Source of the DNA: Balamuthia mandrillaris
Lineage: Eukaryota; Discosea; Longamoebia; Balamuthiidae
Assembly (NCBI GenBank): GCA_031835245.1
Contig: JAVKOQ010000172.1
Span: 1-64,000 of the forward strand
DNA length: 64,000 bases
Direction: 5' to 3'
Part shown: piece after piece, positions 22,413 through 32,672 of the stretch
Layout: each line of letters opens with the position of its first letter
How positions within the stretch are numbered: position 1 is the stretch's first letter
The notes under the pieces: model-generated
Databases searched by the model: none
What the model was told of the DNA's origin: nothing
What the model saw: the letters and a program-made list of their open reading frames with translations, nothing else
Program-made: the position numbers and the translations under genes

Positions 22413-22680
22413 GTTTGTGTTGTTTTGTTTTTTGTTTTTTTTTGTTTATCGCTGTAAATAAAAGTTAACTTAACCTTTATTTCTTGGAAAAATGAAGTTG
22501 GTGCCAGATCCTAAAAATAATGTACTAAAATTATTTCACCCAATTTTCCCTGTTTTTCACTATCAAATCGTCGACAAAAATACATTCTTGTCGACCAGGA
22601 ACTGGCACTCTTGCAGTTGTTCGTCGATCATTGCTGAATGATTATGCGGAATGTATTTGTCGACAACGAAGGACAGAAAG
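22413..22680. promoter_or_regulatory. Divergent promoter with GTCGAC pair and flanking GGANCTGGCAC motifs
   Basis: It separates minus-strand 22412 from plus-strand 22681. GTCGAC occurs at 22570 and 22590. GGATCTGGCACC (read on -, 22511) points to the left gene and GGAACTGGCACT (22598) points to the right gene. A further GTCGAC is at 22659. Confidence 0.45.
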
Positions 22681-23512
22681 ATGAAGAGCACGGGAGATGA
22701 GCCGCCAAGCGCTTCCTCGACGAGCCAGCACGGTAATGGATCGAGCAGAGGGAACAGGAGGCGTACCAGGTGCATGCTCCTTACGCTGCTGTTGGCTTTG
22801 ATGCTGGGCCACGCCTTCCTGTTGACCTCCTTCGCCTTGGCTTTCTTTCCCCAGAAGACCAGCCTGGAGGGCCAGGCCACCCCTCAACAAGACTATCCTC
22901 CTCCTCTGCCTGGACAACCGGTGCGTTCTTCTTCTTCTGCTTCTTTTTGTTCTTCTTCTTCTTCCTCTCTTTTTCTCATCTCTCCAAAAAAAACCAAAAC
23001 AGACCTCAGCCCTCAAACGACCTCTCTTCAAGCGAGCAGTCCTCATGCTGGTGGACGCTCTCTCGGCGGAGCTGCTCTACGGGGAGGGGCCGCACTCTCG
23101 CATGCACTTTGTGAAGGGGCTCGTTGCTGAGGGTAAGGCTCTTGCCTTCCGTGCGCGCGCTCACACCCCCACCGTCACGCTCCCTCGCATCAAAGTGCGT
23201 TTCACCATGAGAGAAGCAAAGAAGAGGCAAAGAAGCAAACTTGTTTGACATGCTTTGTTCGTTGTTCTTCTTGTTTAGGGTTTGCTTTCTGGGAGTGTGC
23301 CGACGTTTCTCGACTTTGTGCTTAACTTCCAAGCCCAGTCTTTCGAGGAAGACAACCTTATGGCACAAATGAGGGCGGCAGGCATGCGCATATGCTTCTA
23401 TGGTGATGACACGTGGTTGAAGCTCTTTCCAGGTTATTTCCACAGGCAGGACGGCACCACCAGCTTCTTTGTTTCGGTAACTGACAGAACTCCCAGATGA
23501 AAAGGAGAGAAC

Positions 23513-23546
<34 letters not shown>

Positions 23547-23802
23547 GAGGAATGATAAAAGAGAACAGAAGGAGAGCAAGACAAGAAATAGAAAAGCAAG
23601 GAAAACTAACAGACGTTATTTGTTATGCTAAACACAACAACAGGACACAGTGGAAGTGGATAATAATGTGACGCGACATGTGGCTCCAGAGTTATCCAGA
23701 GACGATTGGGAGGTGCTGGTGCTGCATTACCTCGGTCTCGACCACGTTGGCCATCTTGCTGGACCAAACAGGTATCTTTTTCTGATCATTTATTTAACTT
23801 GT

Positions 23803-23839
<37 letters not shown>

Positions 23840-26322
23840 TTTTTTCTATACAATAGCACGTTAATGGGACCAAAGCAACAAGAAATGGACGGGATTGTAC
23901 AACAAATTCATGAATCGTTGTTCTCTCCTAACACTCCTTCAACTGCAAGCGATGATCCTCATATCAACCCGGATGATACTCTGTTCCTTCTGCTTAGTGA
24001 CCACGGCATGAATAACATGGGAAACCATGGTGGCTCTTCTGAAGGAGAAACCTCTGCTGTGTTAGCCTTCATGAGTTCTCGTTATCGGCGTCATAGCCCT
24101 CCTCACAACGCTGCAATTCAACAAGGTATCTTCATGATCTTCTTTGTTTGCTTCTTCTTTTTGGTCCTAACCTCTTTTAAAGTTATGCAAATAGACTTAG
24201 CTCCAAGTCTTGCTCTTTTGTTGGGCCTTCCTATTCCACGAAACAGTCTCGGCAAACTTATTCCTCAACTTTTTGATGGTTTCGTTGGTGCGGTAACATT
24301 TATTTCTGTTGTTAAAAACCATTCACTCACAAACTTCTTCTCTCTTTCTTTCTCCCTATTTTCTCTTCTCCTCTCTGTCGCTATCTCTTCTGCTCTTTCT
24401 CGCTTTCTTGTCTTTCGCTATCCTCTTGACGACAGATCATGAAGACTATTTAGCTGCACTTCGACTGAACGCTTACCAACATCTCCGTTTGCTTCAGTCA
24501 GATCGAAAGTTCTGGGGCTCACTGCAGACACCCAACTCAGATGCACAGCTTTTCTTGGATGTGTACGCTTCTTTCTTGTCATCATTCATTGTGGCTGTTA
24601 GATATTTCTCTTCTTCTCACGTTTGTGTTGTTTACTTTGTCTGTGGTGTAGGTTTACAACCGCCGAGCAACTTCATAACGAATGGCTGCAAGCCAAACTG
24701 TTAGAGATGAACGACGAGGAACGGCCCAGCAAAGCTATTGAGAAATACCACGAGGTGAGATAAAGTATTGTCATTTTCGTTGTTCGCTGTCAAACTTATT
24801 CGTTGTCAAACGAAATAGTTTCTTCGACGCAGTACAGAACAACTTGCAAGTTCTTTAGGCAGCGAAAATGTTGCAACGTTATATCTTTGCAGCGCTATTT
24901 TGCTTTTGTTGTCATCCGTCTCATTGTTTGTGCTCATGTGGACATTTTTTCCCAGCATTTTGGAAGTCGTTCTGCAGTGGCGCAGACGGTGCTCTTCTGC
25001 TTTAAATGTTGCAGTCTCTCTTTTGTTGTTTGTCTGTTCGTTTTCATGCTTCCCTCTTAACTTTTTGGTATTGGGAACGCTACTACACGCCATTACTCTC
25101 ACCGGTTCGCTCCTTTCTGCTTCTTGGCTTTCTTGTCTATACGTTCTGTTCTTTTTTCTAACCTCATTGCTCTTCTCTTTTTAGCGAGCAGTTTGATAGA
25201 AGAAGAACATCAAATATGGTACTTCCTTACTACAACTTTACACGTTCTCTACGTTCTTCAGACTCTTCTTCGGATAGCAAGAAATACTTCGTCTTCTGCA
25301 CTTGCACCTTCCCCCTCTTCAAGCTCTTCTCTTTCCTCAACACCTTCTTTCTCCTACGAATATCTCTCCGCATTATTTCTTTGGGCTTTGCTGCTCTTGA
25401 TTGAGCGGCTTCAACGTGGGTGGAATCAAACTGGCAATAAGTGGGCCGGCCTTGAGAGCTATAGCACCTTTTTCTTTCCCTCTTCGTCTTCATCACAAGC
25501 TTCTGGAGAGACTCCGCAAGAGCAAGATAAGGTAACCATGATGTCGGTGGCTCGGTTTTGCCTTGTAGGGCTTTCGATCTGTATACCTTGTCTCAATGCT
25601 CTCTTTCAAGTATTCTCCCGCAAACCTCTTCGCAAGGTCTCTCTCTCTCTCTCATTTTTATCTCCTCTCGTTGATGCTGTTGGTATTGACGCAGCTCAAA
25701 CTTAAAACAGGGACTCGCAATTTTACAAGCAACACTTTACTCGTCATTGTTGGTTGTGATCATGTGGATAAAACAAGGCATGACCATCAACATCACATCC
25801 TTCTTCTGGTCTTCTTTTCTTTTTCTTCTCTCCGATCCGTTGTGGCAAGCGAGGGCCGCGTTTCTACTCCTCTTTATCACTTTTATAGCAACTGTAATGT
25901 TGCCTCTTCTTTCCTTCCACTTTCAACAATCCCGCGATTTTTCAACAACTAGAGAGGACGTTATACAAGAATCTTTGGGGCATGCTCTGCTCTGCTTCGT
26001 GTTACTTCTTCAACTGTTACACCGAACTCACAACTTGATTTTATTCCTCTTCATCGGTGCCCAATTCTTCCTTCTTCCTCGTCTTTCCCTTCCTCGTGCT
26101 TCTGTACCATCCCTTCTTCTCTTTTTGTGGGAAATGATGTGGATGGGGCGGCGCGCCTTTTTTGCGTTTGGCAACTCTAACTCGTTAGCGACGATTGACA
26201 TTGGAAATGCCTATATGGGGCTATCTTCCTATAACGCTCCTATTGTTGCTTTATTCACCTTCCTGATTAACTATTCTGGTACGTTTATTTTTTTGTTATC
26301 ATTTCTTCTCTTCATTTGCTAT

Positions 26323-26363
<41 letters not shown>

Positions 26364-26741
26364 GCTAACTCTTTTCAAAAAGGACCATTATTGTTCTTTT
26401 TCTTTTCATTGATGCTGTTATTATTGGCAACAAGCAAGCAACGGGGACAGAGGAAGGACGCGCAAAAAGAGGAGGAAGAGAAGAAGCACCATGACGATAT
26501 CCACGATACAAAGGAGTTGTGGCTATCTTTCAGCTTTCTTCAGTTGACCCTTTTGCTCTTTGCTGCGGCTGTGTTCTGTGTGGTGATGACGGCTCTTCGG
26601 CACCACCTCTTCATCTGGAGCGTGTTCGCGCCCAAGTATTTTTACTTCCTGTTCGACATGCTGGCCTCTACATTGGAAATCGTGCTGCTCCTCGGCGTCT
26701 TCTTCGTTTGGCCGTTGGTGGCATCTTCCCTCTCCATCTGA
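22681..26741 (+). CDS. PIGG: GPI ethanolamine phosphate transferase 2 (PIG-G/GPI7 type)
   Basis: Twelve exons (22681-22920, 23003-23194, 23279-23476, 23644-23771, 23857-24125, 24183-24287, 24436-24562, 24652-24754, 24819-25104, 25185-25636, 25711-26278, 26383-26741), all in phase, 1008 aa. A cytosolic Ser/Arg stretch and an N-terminal TM anchor lead into an alkaline-phosphatase-like luminal domain: VLMLVDAL (metal/nucleophile region), HTPTVTLPRIK, HYLGLDHVGHLAGP and LLSDHGMNNMGNHGGSSEGET. These are diagnostic of the PIG-N/O/G family; the SDHGM..MGNHGG form fits PIG-G/GPI7, which adds ethanolamine phosphate to the second mannose of GPI anchors in the ER. Exons 8-12 encode about ten TM segments. 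The full domain set and family-typical length suggest an active gene. Confidence 0.9.
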
Positions 26742-27182
26742 TGTTTCTCTTGATTTGGCCACCAACTTCCCCTCCTGCCTCTGTAGCCACAACCAACGCG
26801 AAGGACCAAGAAAAGATCGACCAATCCCAAATCATATTTTTATGAACAAAACAATCGAATCGGTATCTCCTTTAAAGGTTCGTTTTTGTATTTTCAATTG
26901 CTAAAAAGTTTAAAACTAATCAATTTTAAAGGCCGAAACAACAAAAGTCCAACTCGCCCGAAGAGGGAAGAAGGAGAAGCTCTAACGTCGATATTGAGAA
27001 ACTTTTTTTTTTGGGCTCCCAAAGAAGAAGATGATCAAGAGGACTGTCTCCAGGTCTCGCGGGGGCGAGGAGGAAGAGAGTATATATATCCCTCAGATGG
27101 ACTTTATGAAAGCCGGTCATCCTCACAAATGGTTCCTTTTCTGTCTCGCTTCTTTTTTTCGTTTTGTTTGACACAAGCTAAC
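26742..27182. promoter_or_regulatory. Intergenic region with TATA-like box
   Basis: Region between PIG-G and the next plus-strand gene. A TATATATAT run at 27081-27089 lies ~100 bp before the chosen ATG. The T-rich segment ending ACACAAG just before ATG 27183 looks like a 5'-UTR intron end. Confidence 0.4.
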
Positions 27183-28379
27183 ATGCGAAAAACCTACACG
27201 ACTATCAGTGCTGACAAAAAGAGCTCTCTTCTGGAGAAGCATTACAAACCTTTATGGGCGATTCTTATCGCTCTCCTCCTGATTGGACCGTACATATACA
27301 TGAAAAGTCAAGGAGCAACTTCCGCTCTTACCGCACCACCATCGCCAACCACTGCAGCAAAAACAACAAACGTGGGTGCTGACGAACGGCGGATAGGTGG
27401 CGAGACGGAGTTGGGAGAAGGGGATGACAAAGGAGAAGACGTTAAAAAGGAGATGAACAGCTTTGCGGAACTTCTCTATTATCCCCGTCGAGCTCCAAAG
27501 AGTCTTTTTAACGAACAACAGAGCGAGCAACTAGAAACAGAAAACGTGGACGCAGCAACGGAAGAAGCAGATAAGTTAAAAAAATTGAGAGACTTGGAGA
27601 AAGAGAGAGAAAAAGAAAGAGCCAAAGAATTGGAACTCGAGCGAGAACGACAAAGAGAGCTCGAACAGGAAAGAGAGCGAGAGAAGCTCAGGGAGAAGGA
27701 GAGAGAGCGGCTTCGTGAGCTGGACCTAAAGAAAGAGAAAGAGCTGCAGAAGCAACGGCAGATGCTGCTCGAAAAGAAACTGCAGGACGAGAGAGAGGCC
27801 AAGGAGCGGCTGTTGAAAGAGGAGGCGGAACGACGGAGCAAAGCGGAGGAGGAGCTGCAAAAGGCCAAAGAGGACCTGGAGAGAGCGCGTCAGCGCGAGT
27901 TGGAACTGTTGGAACAGATGAAACAGAAGCAACTAGAGGAAGAGGAACAAGCGAAACAGAAAGCGGCAGAGAACGGTGTTCATATTGGGAAAGAAGAAAA
28001 CGAGAAGGGGAACGAAGACGAAGGGGAAGAAGAGGAAGAAGCAGTGGACGAAACCTATTACTACGAAGAAGGAGAAGAACAGGAAGAAGAGGTCGCAAAG
28101 AACCCTTTCTCAGCGTTGAAACCAGAGAAAGAGGAGGTTGCTGTCAGCGGACCGGTCACCATCTCGAAGCGAGGAAAACTGCCGAGCAAAGGAGGGGCAG
28201 GAGGAGCAAAGGACAAGAAGAAGTTGATCATGAAGTCGAGCATGAAGAAGAAGGTGAAGGAGAGGGAAAAGCGGGTGTTTACGGAGGTCAGCAAGAACCC
28301 TTTGCTCACCCAACCCAGCAAAGGGGGGATAGGCCAAGAGCTGTTCCGTTTTCAAGCGAAACGAAAGTATGTCTATTAA
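27183..28379 (+). CDS. Type II membrane protein with long charged coiled coil
   Basis: Single exon, 398 aa. Residues ~29-47 (LWAILIALLLIGPYIYM) form one TM segment after a short basic cytosolic end. Residues ~125-270 are a continuous Glu/Lys/Arg/Leu coiled coil (REKEREKERAKELELERER), then an acidic patch with YYY and a basic C-terminus. It has the shape of Golgi/ER tethering or scaffold proteins, but no catalytic domain is present and I do not recognise it. An in-frame ATG at 27129 in good context would add a second hydrophobic stretch. A GTATGT just before the stop could extend the gene by splicing. Confidence 0.65.
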   Translation: MRKTYTTISADKKSSLLEKHYKPLWAILIALLLIGPYIYMKSQGATSALTAPPSPTTAAKTTNVGADERRIGGETELGEGDDKGEDVKKEMNSFAELLYYPRRAPKSLFNEQQSEQLETENVDAATEEADKLKKLRDLEKEREKERAKELELERERQRELEQEREREKLREKERERLRELDLKKEKELQKQRQMLLEKKLQDEREAKERLLKEEAERRSKAEEELQKAKEDLERARQRELELLEQMKQKQLEEEEQAKQKAAENGVHIGKEENEKGNEDEGEEEEEAVDETYYYEEGEEQEEEVAKNPFSALKPEKEEVAVSGPVTISKRGKLPSKGGAGGAKDKKKLIMKSSMKKKVKEREKRVFTEVSKNPLLTQPSKGGIGQELFRFQAKRKYVY

Positions 28380-28404
28380 ACGAGTCCAAAAAAAAAAATC
28401 TTGT

Positions 28405-28681
28405 TCAAAGCAGCTCTCTCTCTTCTTTGTTTGTCTTCTCTGTCTTCTGCTGCTGTTGTTTGCGCGAGCAACAACTAGCACCACGCTCATCTCGGAGCGG
28501 TCGGTGTTGCCTGCAGGCAAGACAACCTGATGATATGAGACCAGAAGAGCTTTCTTTGGAGGAGATCATGCTCATGAGAGCCTGCAGGTTAACCTCCTCA
28601 GCGGAGAGAGAGAGAGAGAGAGAGAGAGAGAACAGCGACTCCTTCTATCTCCCCAAGCTCAACTCCCCACTTCGTCGTCAT
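28405..28681 (-). CDS. Possible small two-exon gene (alternative reading exists on +)
   Basis: On the minus strand, exons 28681-28634 and 28581-28405 join in phase to 74 aa, Ser- then Gln/Lys-rich, with four Cys. The intron has (CT)n on this strand, matching the rule seen throughout the window. On the plus strand, 28535-28587 plus 28631-28796 also joins in phase to 72 aa ending GGSPAGS, but its intron would carry (GA)n, against the rule. Neither product is recognised. Confidence 0.25.
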
Positions 28682-28926
28682 CTTCAGGTCGCCAAGTGGA
28701 TGGGGTCATCCCATCGCCGGCGATGGTGTCATGCCGCAGCAGGACAGCGGGTTCAACTTCTCAGCCAGCTGCGGTGGTAGCCCTGCTGGCTCCTAGGCTG
28801 CGCTACTTGTCAAGCCTTCAATGCGGGCAGGCATGCATGCCCTGGTTGGAGGTCTTCCCTCCTGCTCTCACGTGTTCGTTTTTTTTTTTGTTTTCGAGAG
28901 AATAACGTTGAAACAACCCCAAGCGC

Positions 28927-28999
28927 ATGAAGCCAGCTGCCCTCTTCTTGCTCACCTCAACCTTCTTTCTTTCTCTTTACCATTTCAGCCTGAGTTTGC

Positions 29000-29043
<44 letters not shown>

Positions 29044-29374
29044 ATGCTGCTTGGCTCACTATGTTTTTTTTTTTGAAGCACAAGGAGGAAGGTTCGACGA
29101 ACTGCTGCGTCCCTCTCATCCCAATGCCGTTTGCCTCAACAAAAGCCAACTGGACTTCGGCTCCTCCGGCTGCGAACACTACCTGGACACGGATAGGATC
29201 TATCACGTGCCTGGCGTGAGGATTCCCGACCTCACCGGGGATGGCTTTGAGCAGTGGAGGACGTTAATAACAGGGTTTGCTCCACCCTTCTCTCCTCTTT
29301 ATTTCCCCTTCTTCTCGTGCCGTCTGGAACTCTTTCTCAGACTTTGCCTTTCTCTTTCTCTCTCGCTCGCTCTT

Positions 29375-29414
<40 letters not shown>

Positions 29415-31298
29415 AACAAAAAGGAACACAATGACTTCGTTTGCGAACCAAGCCTGCAGGGTCGCAAGTTCCAGATACCTCTGCCCCGTTTTCTTTCGTC
29501 CGTGCGTTGAGGTGCTCTCTCCCTTTGCCGATCCCAACAACTTCACTCGAGAGCAAGTGGCAGTGGTTGGGACCTACCCCTGCAGATACTTGTGTCAAGA
29601 ACACATCGAGCCTTGTCAAAGCAGCATCCACAAGGAGTTTCTGGATTGCCAAGTGCCCGACCCGCATTTCTTTGATAGGCCTGCCTTCGACATCTTCCCT
29701 GAAGGTCCAAACGTGACGGTCCAAGCGGTTGCCCCCAACAACGACACATGGACGGTCCAGTTTCAGTGTTATGACGCGTGTCGTGATGTTGCACGTTTGT
29801 TTCTTCTTCTTTTTCTTGTTCTTCTTGTTCTTCTTCGTCTGCTTCTGCTTCTCCCTGTGCTTCTGTACTTCCATCATTTGTTCCTCCTTTCCAGTTGAGT
29901 TGATCTCGTTCCTTTCACAGACTTTGGATCGTTCGACTGTCCACAAGGAATGCATCGCACAGGCAGCGACAAATGCTCCTTCGACTGTCCCGAGCCACTG
30001 TTAGACAAATCGAAGTTCAACAGCCTCGTCCACATGATGTGCGCTGTCTCGTGGATCAGTATGGTATTGATGGCGTTCCTCCTCATCAGTTACCTTCTCG
30101 ATCCCACGAAGAGATGGTATCCCAACCACCTGCCTATGTTCTTCTTCGTCTCCGTCATGTGCTTCTCCTTCTCCTTTTGCTTCGTCACCATTCTTGGCCA
30201 AGAACCCGAGGAGCTGTTGTGCAAAAGTACAAATGAGCCGAACTACTTTGGAGATGGAGCATGCACAGTGCAAGGCATGCTCATTATGTACTTCTTCATG
30301 GCGGCGGTGTTGTGGTGGTTGGTCATCTGCTTCAACATCTTCTTGATGATGATCTTCGCTGCCGAGGGCATAGAACTGAAAAAAGGTAGACGAACGCTCC
30401 TCTTGCAAGTTGCCTATCACTCGTTTGCTTGGCTCCTTCCTTTGCTGCCAGTGATCATCGGCCTGGCAGCAAAGCGCATTGGTAGCAACGGATCAGACTT
30501 GTGGTGCACCATTCATTCCTCCGACGCGGACAATGCGTTAACGTTCATCATAAGAAATGGAGGCAGGATCGAGACGGAAGGAGAGACGGCCAACGTTTGG
30601 AGATTTGCGCTGTTTTGGATGCCGCTTGTGCTTTGTCTGCTGGTCGGCATAACGTTCATCCTCGTGGTCATCGTCTTCCAGTTGAAGCAAGAGTTGGGGG
30701 TGAGAGGCTGTTTGACATTCATGAAGGCGCAGTGGAGGATCTTCGCCTTCTTGGGGCTGTACATTTGGGTCTGCGTCTTCTTGTTCGCCTTTCTGCTGGA
30801 CTTTACGGGCAAACGAAACGCGCAGTACGAGGAATACGAGGAGTATATTGAGTGTCTCCTCCAGAAGACCTCGCCGTCTGAGTATAACACGCAAGAGCTT
30901 TCGACTTCAGAAGAGCTGAGCATTCGTCGATGCGAACTGGACTCTATGGTATGCTGCTATTTGTTGTTCAACAACCCTCGCTTTCTTGCTTCCTTGTGTT
31001 GTCGTTCTCTGTCTCTGTTCTTCGTCTCATCGTTCCTTTCGTATTTGCGTTTTCGCTGAAACTCAAACAACAAAAACAGATAAGCTATCCGTTGTGGGTG
31101 TTGGCAGCGTTCAACTTTGCAGGCCAAGGCCTCTTCGTCTTCCTCATCTTCGGCACCAGCCCCAGCGTCTACCTCGTCTGGTGGCGGCTTTTCAATCACG
31201 CGCGTAACGCACGGTGGTGGCCCTTCCGTCTGACCAAAACTGGACCCGATCCTCCTGTGCCTAATAACCCGTGGGTTGGAACCACGAGTGGACGCTAG
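28927..31298 (+). CDS. Frizzled/smoothened-like receptor 1 (Fsl family)
   Basis: Five exons (28927-28993, 29079-29274, 29424-29794, 29921-30948, 31080-31298), phases 1,2,1,0, 626 aa. Signal peptide MKPAALFLLTSTFFLSL; Cys-rich ectodomain (FDELLRPSHPNAVC, CEHYL, then NQACR, CPVFFRPC, YPCRYLCQEH, CQSS); exon 4 has CPQGMH, CPEPLL and TM1-TM6 including KRWYPNHLPMFFF, FAWLLPLLPVIIGLAA and NGSDLWCTIHSS; exon 5 has TM7 (YPLWVLAAFNFAGQG). This is the layout of Frizzled-type 7TM receptors with a Fz-like CRD, as in the Fsl proteins of Dictyostelium. It is the most divergent copy and the only one on +. The tail is short, Pro-rich, and lacks the shared VKGK motif. Ligand and signalling partner unknown. 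Confidence 0.88.
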
Positions 31299-31462
31299 CT
31301 AGCCCCACAGAGGGGGGGAAGGCTGAGCCTGGAGGAAGGATGCATTCTTTCTCTCTGCAGTTTTGTTACTGCTCGTACTCTATATTCCCCGTGTCGACCT
31401 GAATAAATTCTCGTGTCGACACGATCACAACTAAACAAAAAAAAAGAAGAGGAAAAGAAGAG
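31299..31462. promoter_or_regulatory. GTCGAC pair upstream of the Cys-rich membrane gene
   Basis: GTGTCGAC at 31391 and GTGTCGAC at 31413 (hexamers 31393 and 31415, 22 bp apart), ending 43 bp before ATG 31463. Same spacing as at 19498/19520 and 58034/58056. Confidence 0.45.
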
Positions 31463-32167
31463 ATGAAGCTGAGCCGGTTCCTAGCCCTCCTTTGGACGGT
31501 GTTGGTCCTGGTGACGCTCTGCGCGGAGGTGATGGATGGCCATCGCCTCACAGGAGCGAATGGAATAAGAGACAGCCACACGCGACAGAAACGAGGATTC
31601 TTCTTCGAGTCCCTGTGCACTTGCAAGTGCTGCAAGAAGCCAGGAGAGGATTGTTATCCCACGGAGAATACCACCTTCGAGGTCACCAGTTGCTCTTCTT
31701 GCGTCAAGGAGGCGTGCCGAAGTCGTTTTGACGTTTGTGCAAGCTCTGATATTGACGCCATTACTCCGTCTTGCCTTGGTAAGTGCTCCCTCTCTCTCTC
31801 TCTCTGCCTCTGCTTTTTTCCTCCTCTATCTTCTGTTTTGCTCTCCTCTTTCTCCTTTCTGCTCCATTTCTCTTTCTCTTTGCTTCATCGTATTTCTTAT
31901 TTTTGTTTTATTTTCAGATCTAAAGACGGACTGGACTGAAGCAGTCATCATTGGTACGCTTGTGGCCATTGGCATTCTGCTTGTCCTCTCTATTGCCCAA
32001 TACAAAGTGCCCTTCATCCGCAAAATTTTCCAAGTGAGTTCTTTCTTCTTGCCTTCTTTGTTTTCTTCTTCTTCTCTCTTATCTCTTCTTCTTCTTGTTC
32101 TTCTTCTTCTTCTTCTTCTTCTTCTCCTTCTTCTCCTTCTTCTCCTTCTTCTTCTTGTAGTTCTTCT

Positions 32168-32256
<89 letters not shown>

Positions 32257-32635
32257 TTGCTCATTCTCTGCTTCCATCTCTTCACGCACCAAGGCAACGC
32301 CCCATCAATACAGAGTAAAACCGAAGCCAAACCAACTGTTCATTGGGCGAGAGGACTCTTACTTTGACTACACTCGCTATAACTCAGACGGGGAGAGCAG
32401 CTACTATCCCACTCGAAAGTATGACACCATTCGTCGACCCTCTGACGGAGGAGACAGTGACGATACGACAACAGCTTCCTTCAGGCAGAGCTTCTCTTCT
32501 CTCTCACGCCCTTCTCTTTCTTCTTCCGTGGAATCTTTGGTCGGTTTTAATGAAGGAGGAGTTCACAGGGACCGAACGGAAGATGAATATTCTCTTAGCG
32601 AATGGGAAAAAGAAGGGGAATGGCAACATCATTGA
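31463..32635 (+). CDS. Cys-rich single-pass (type I) membrane protein
   Basis: Three exons (31463-31778, 31918-32033, 32294-32635) give 257 aa. Signal peptide (LALLWTVLVLVTLCAEV), a compact ectodomain with ten Cys (CTCKCCKKPGEDC, then CSSC...C...C and a last Cys before exon 2), one TM segment (AVIIGTLVAIGILLVLSIA), and a ~125-residue cytosolic tail rich in Tyr, Ser and acids (SYFDYTRYNSDGESSYYP). No family recognised. It sits between receptor 1 and the minus-strand receptors, so a role beside them (co-receptor or ligand-binding) is possible, but there is no direct evidence. Intron 2 carries (TTTC)n. Confidence 0.72.
32163..32258. repeat. (TTTC)n tetranucleotide in intron
   Basis: About 95 bp of TTTC repeats preceded by (TTC)n, in intron 2 of the Cys-rich membrane gene; pyrimidine on the coding strand. 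Confidence 0.95.
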
Positions 32636-32672
32636 TTAAACTTACAAGACAAACATTTTACTTGGTTTTTTT

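Larger units (their letters stand above)
19498..22595. mobile_element. Candidate two-gene DNA transposon with inverted terminal motifs
   Basis: Seen: at the left, GTAGAC-N16-GTCGAC-N58-GGACCTGGCACTAACC (19498-19599). At the right, read on the other strand, GTCGAC-N14-GTCGAC-N58-GGATCTGGCACCAACT (22595-22496). The 16-nt inner block matches at 13 positions and the 58-nt gap is the same. Between them are two convergent genes, one transposase-like. The intervening sequence of the arms is not alike and I see no target-site duplication, so a shared promoter layout is an alternative explanation. Confidence 0.35.

Noticed and set aside
32014-32330. Lys/Glu repeat proteins on the minus strand
   Set aside because: Translation of the (TTTC)n/(TTC)n intron repeat.
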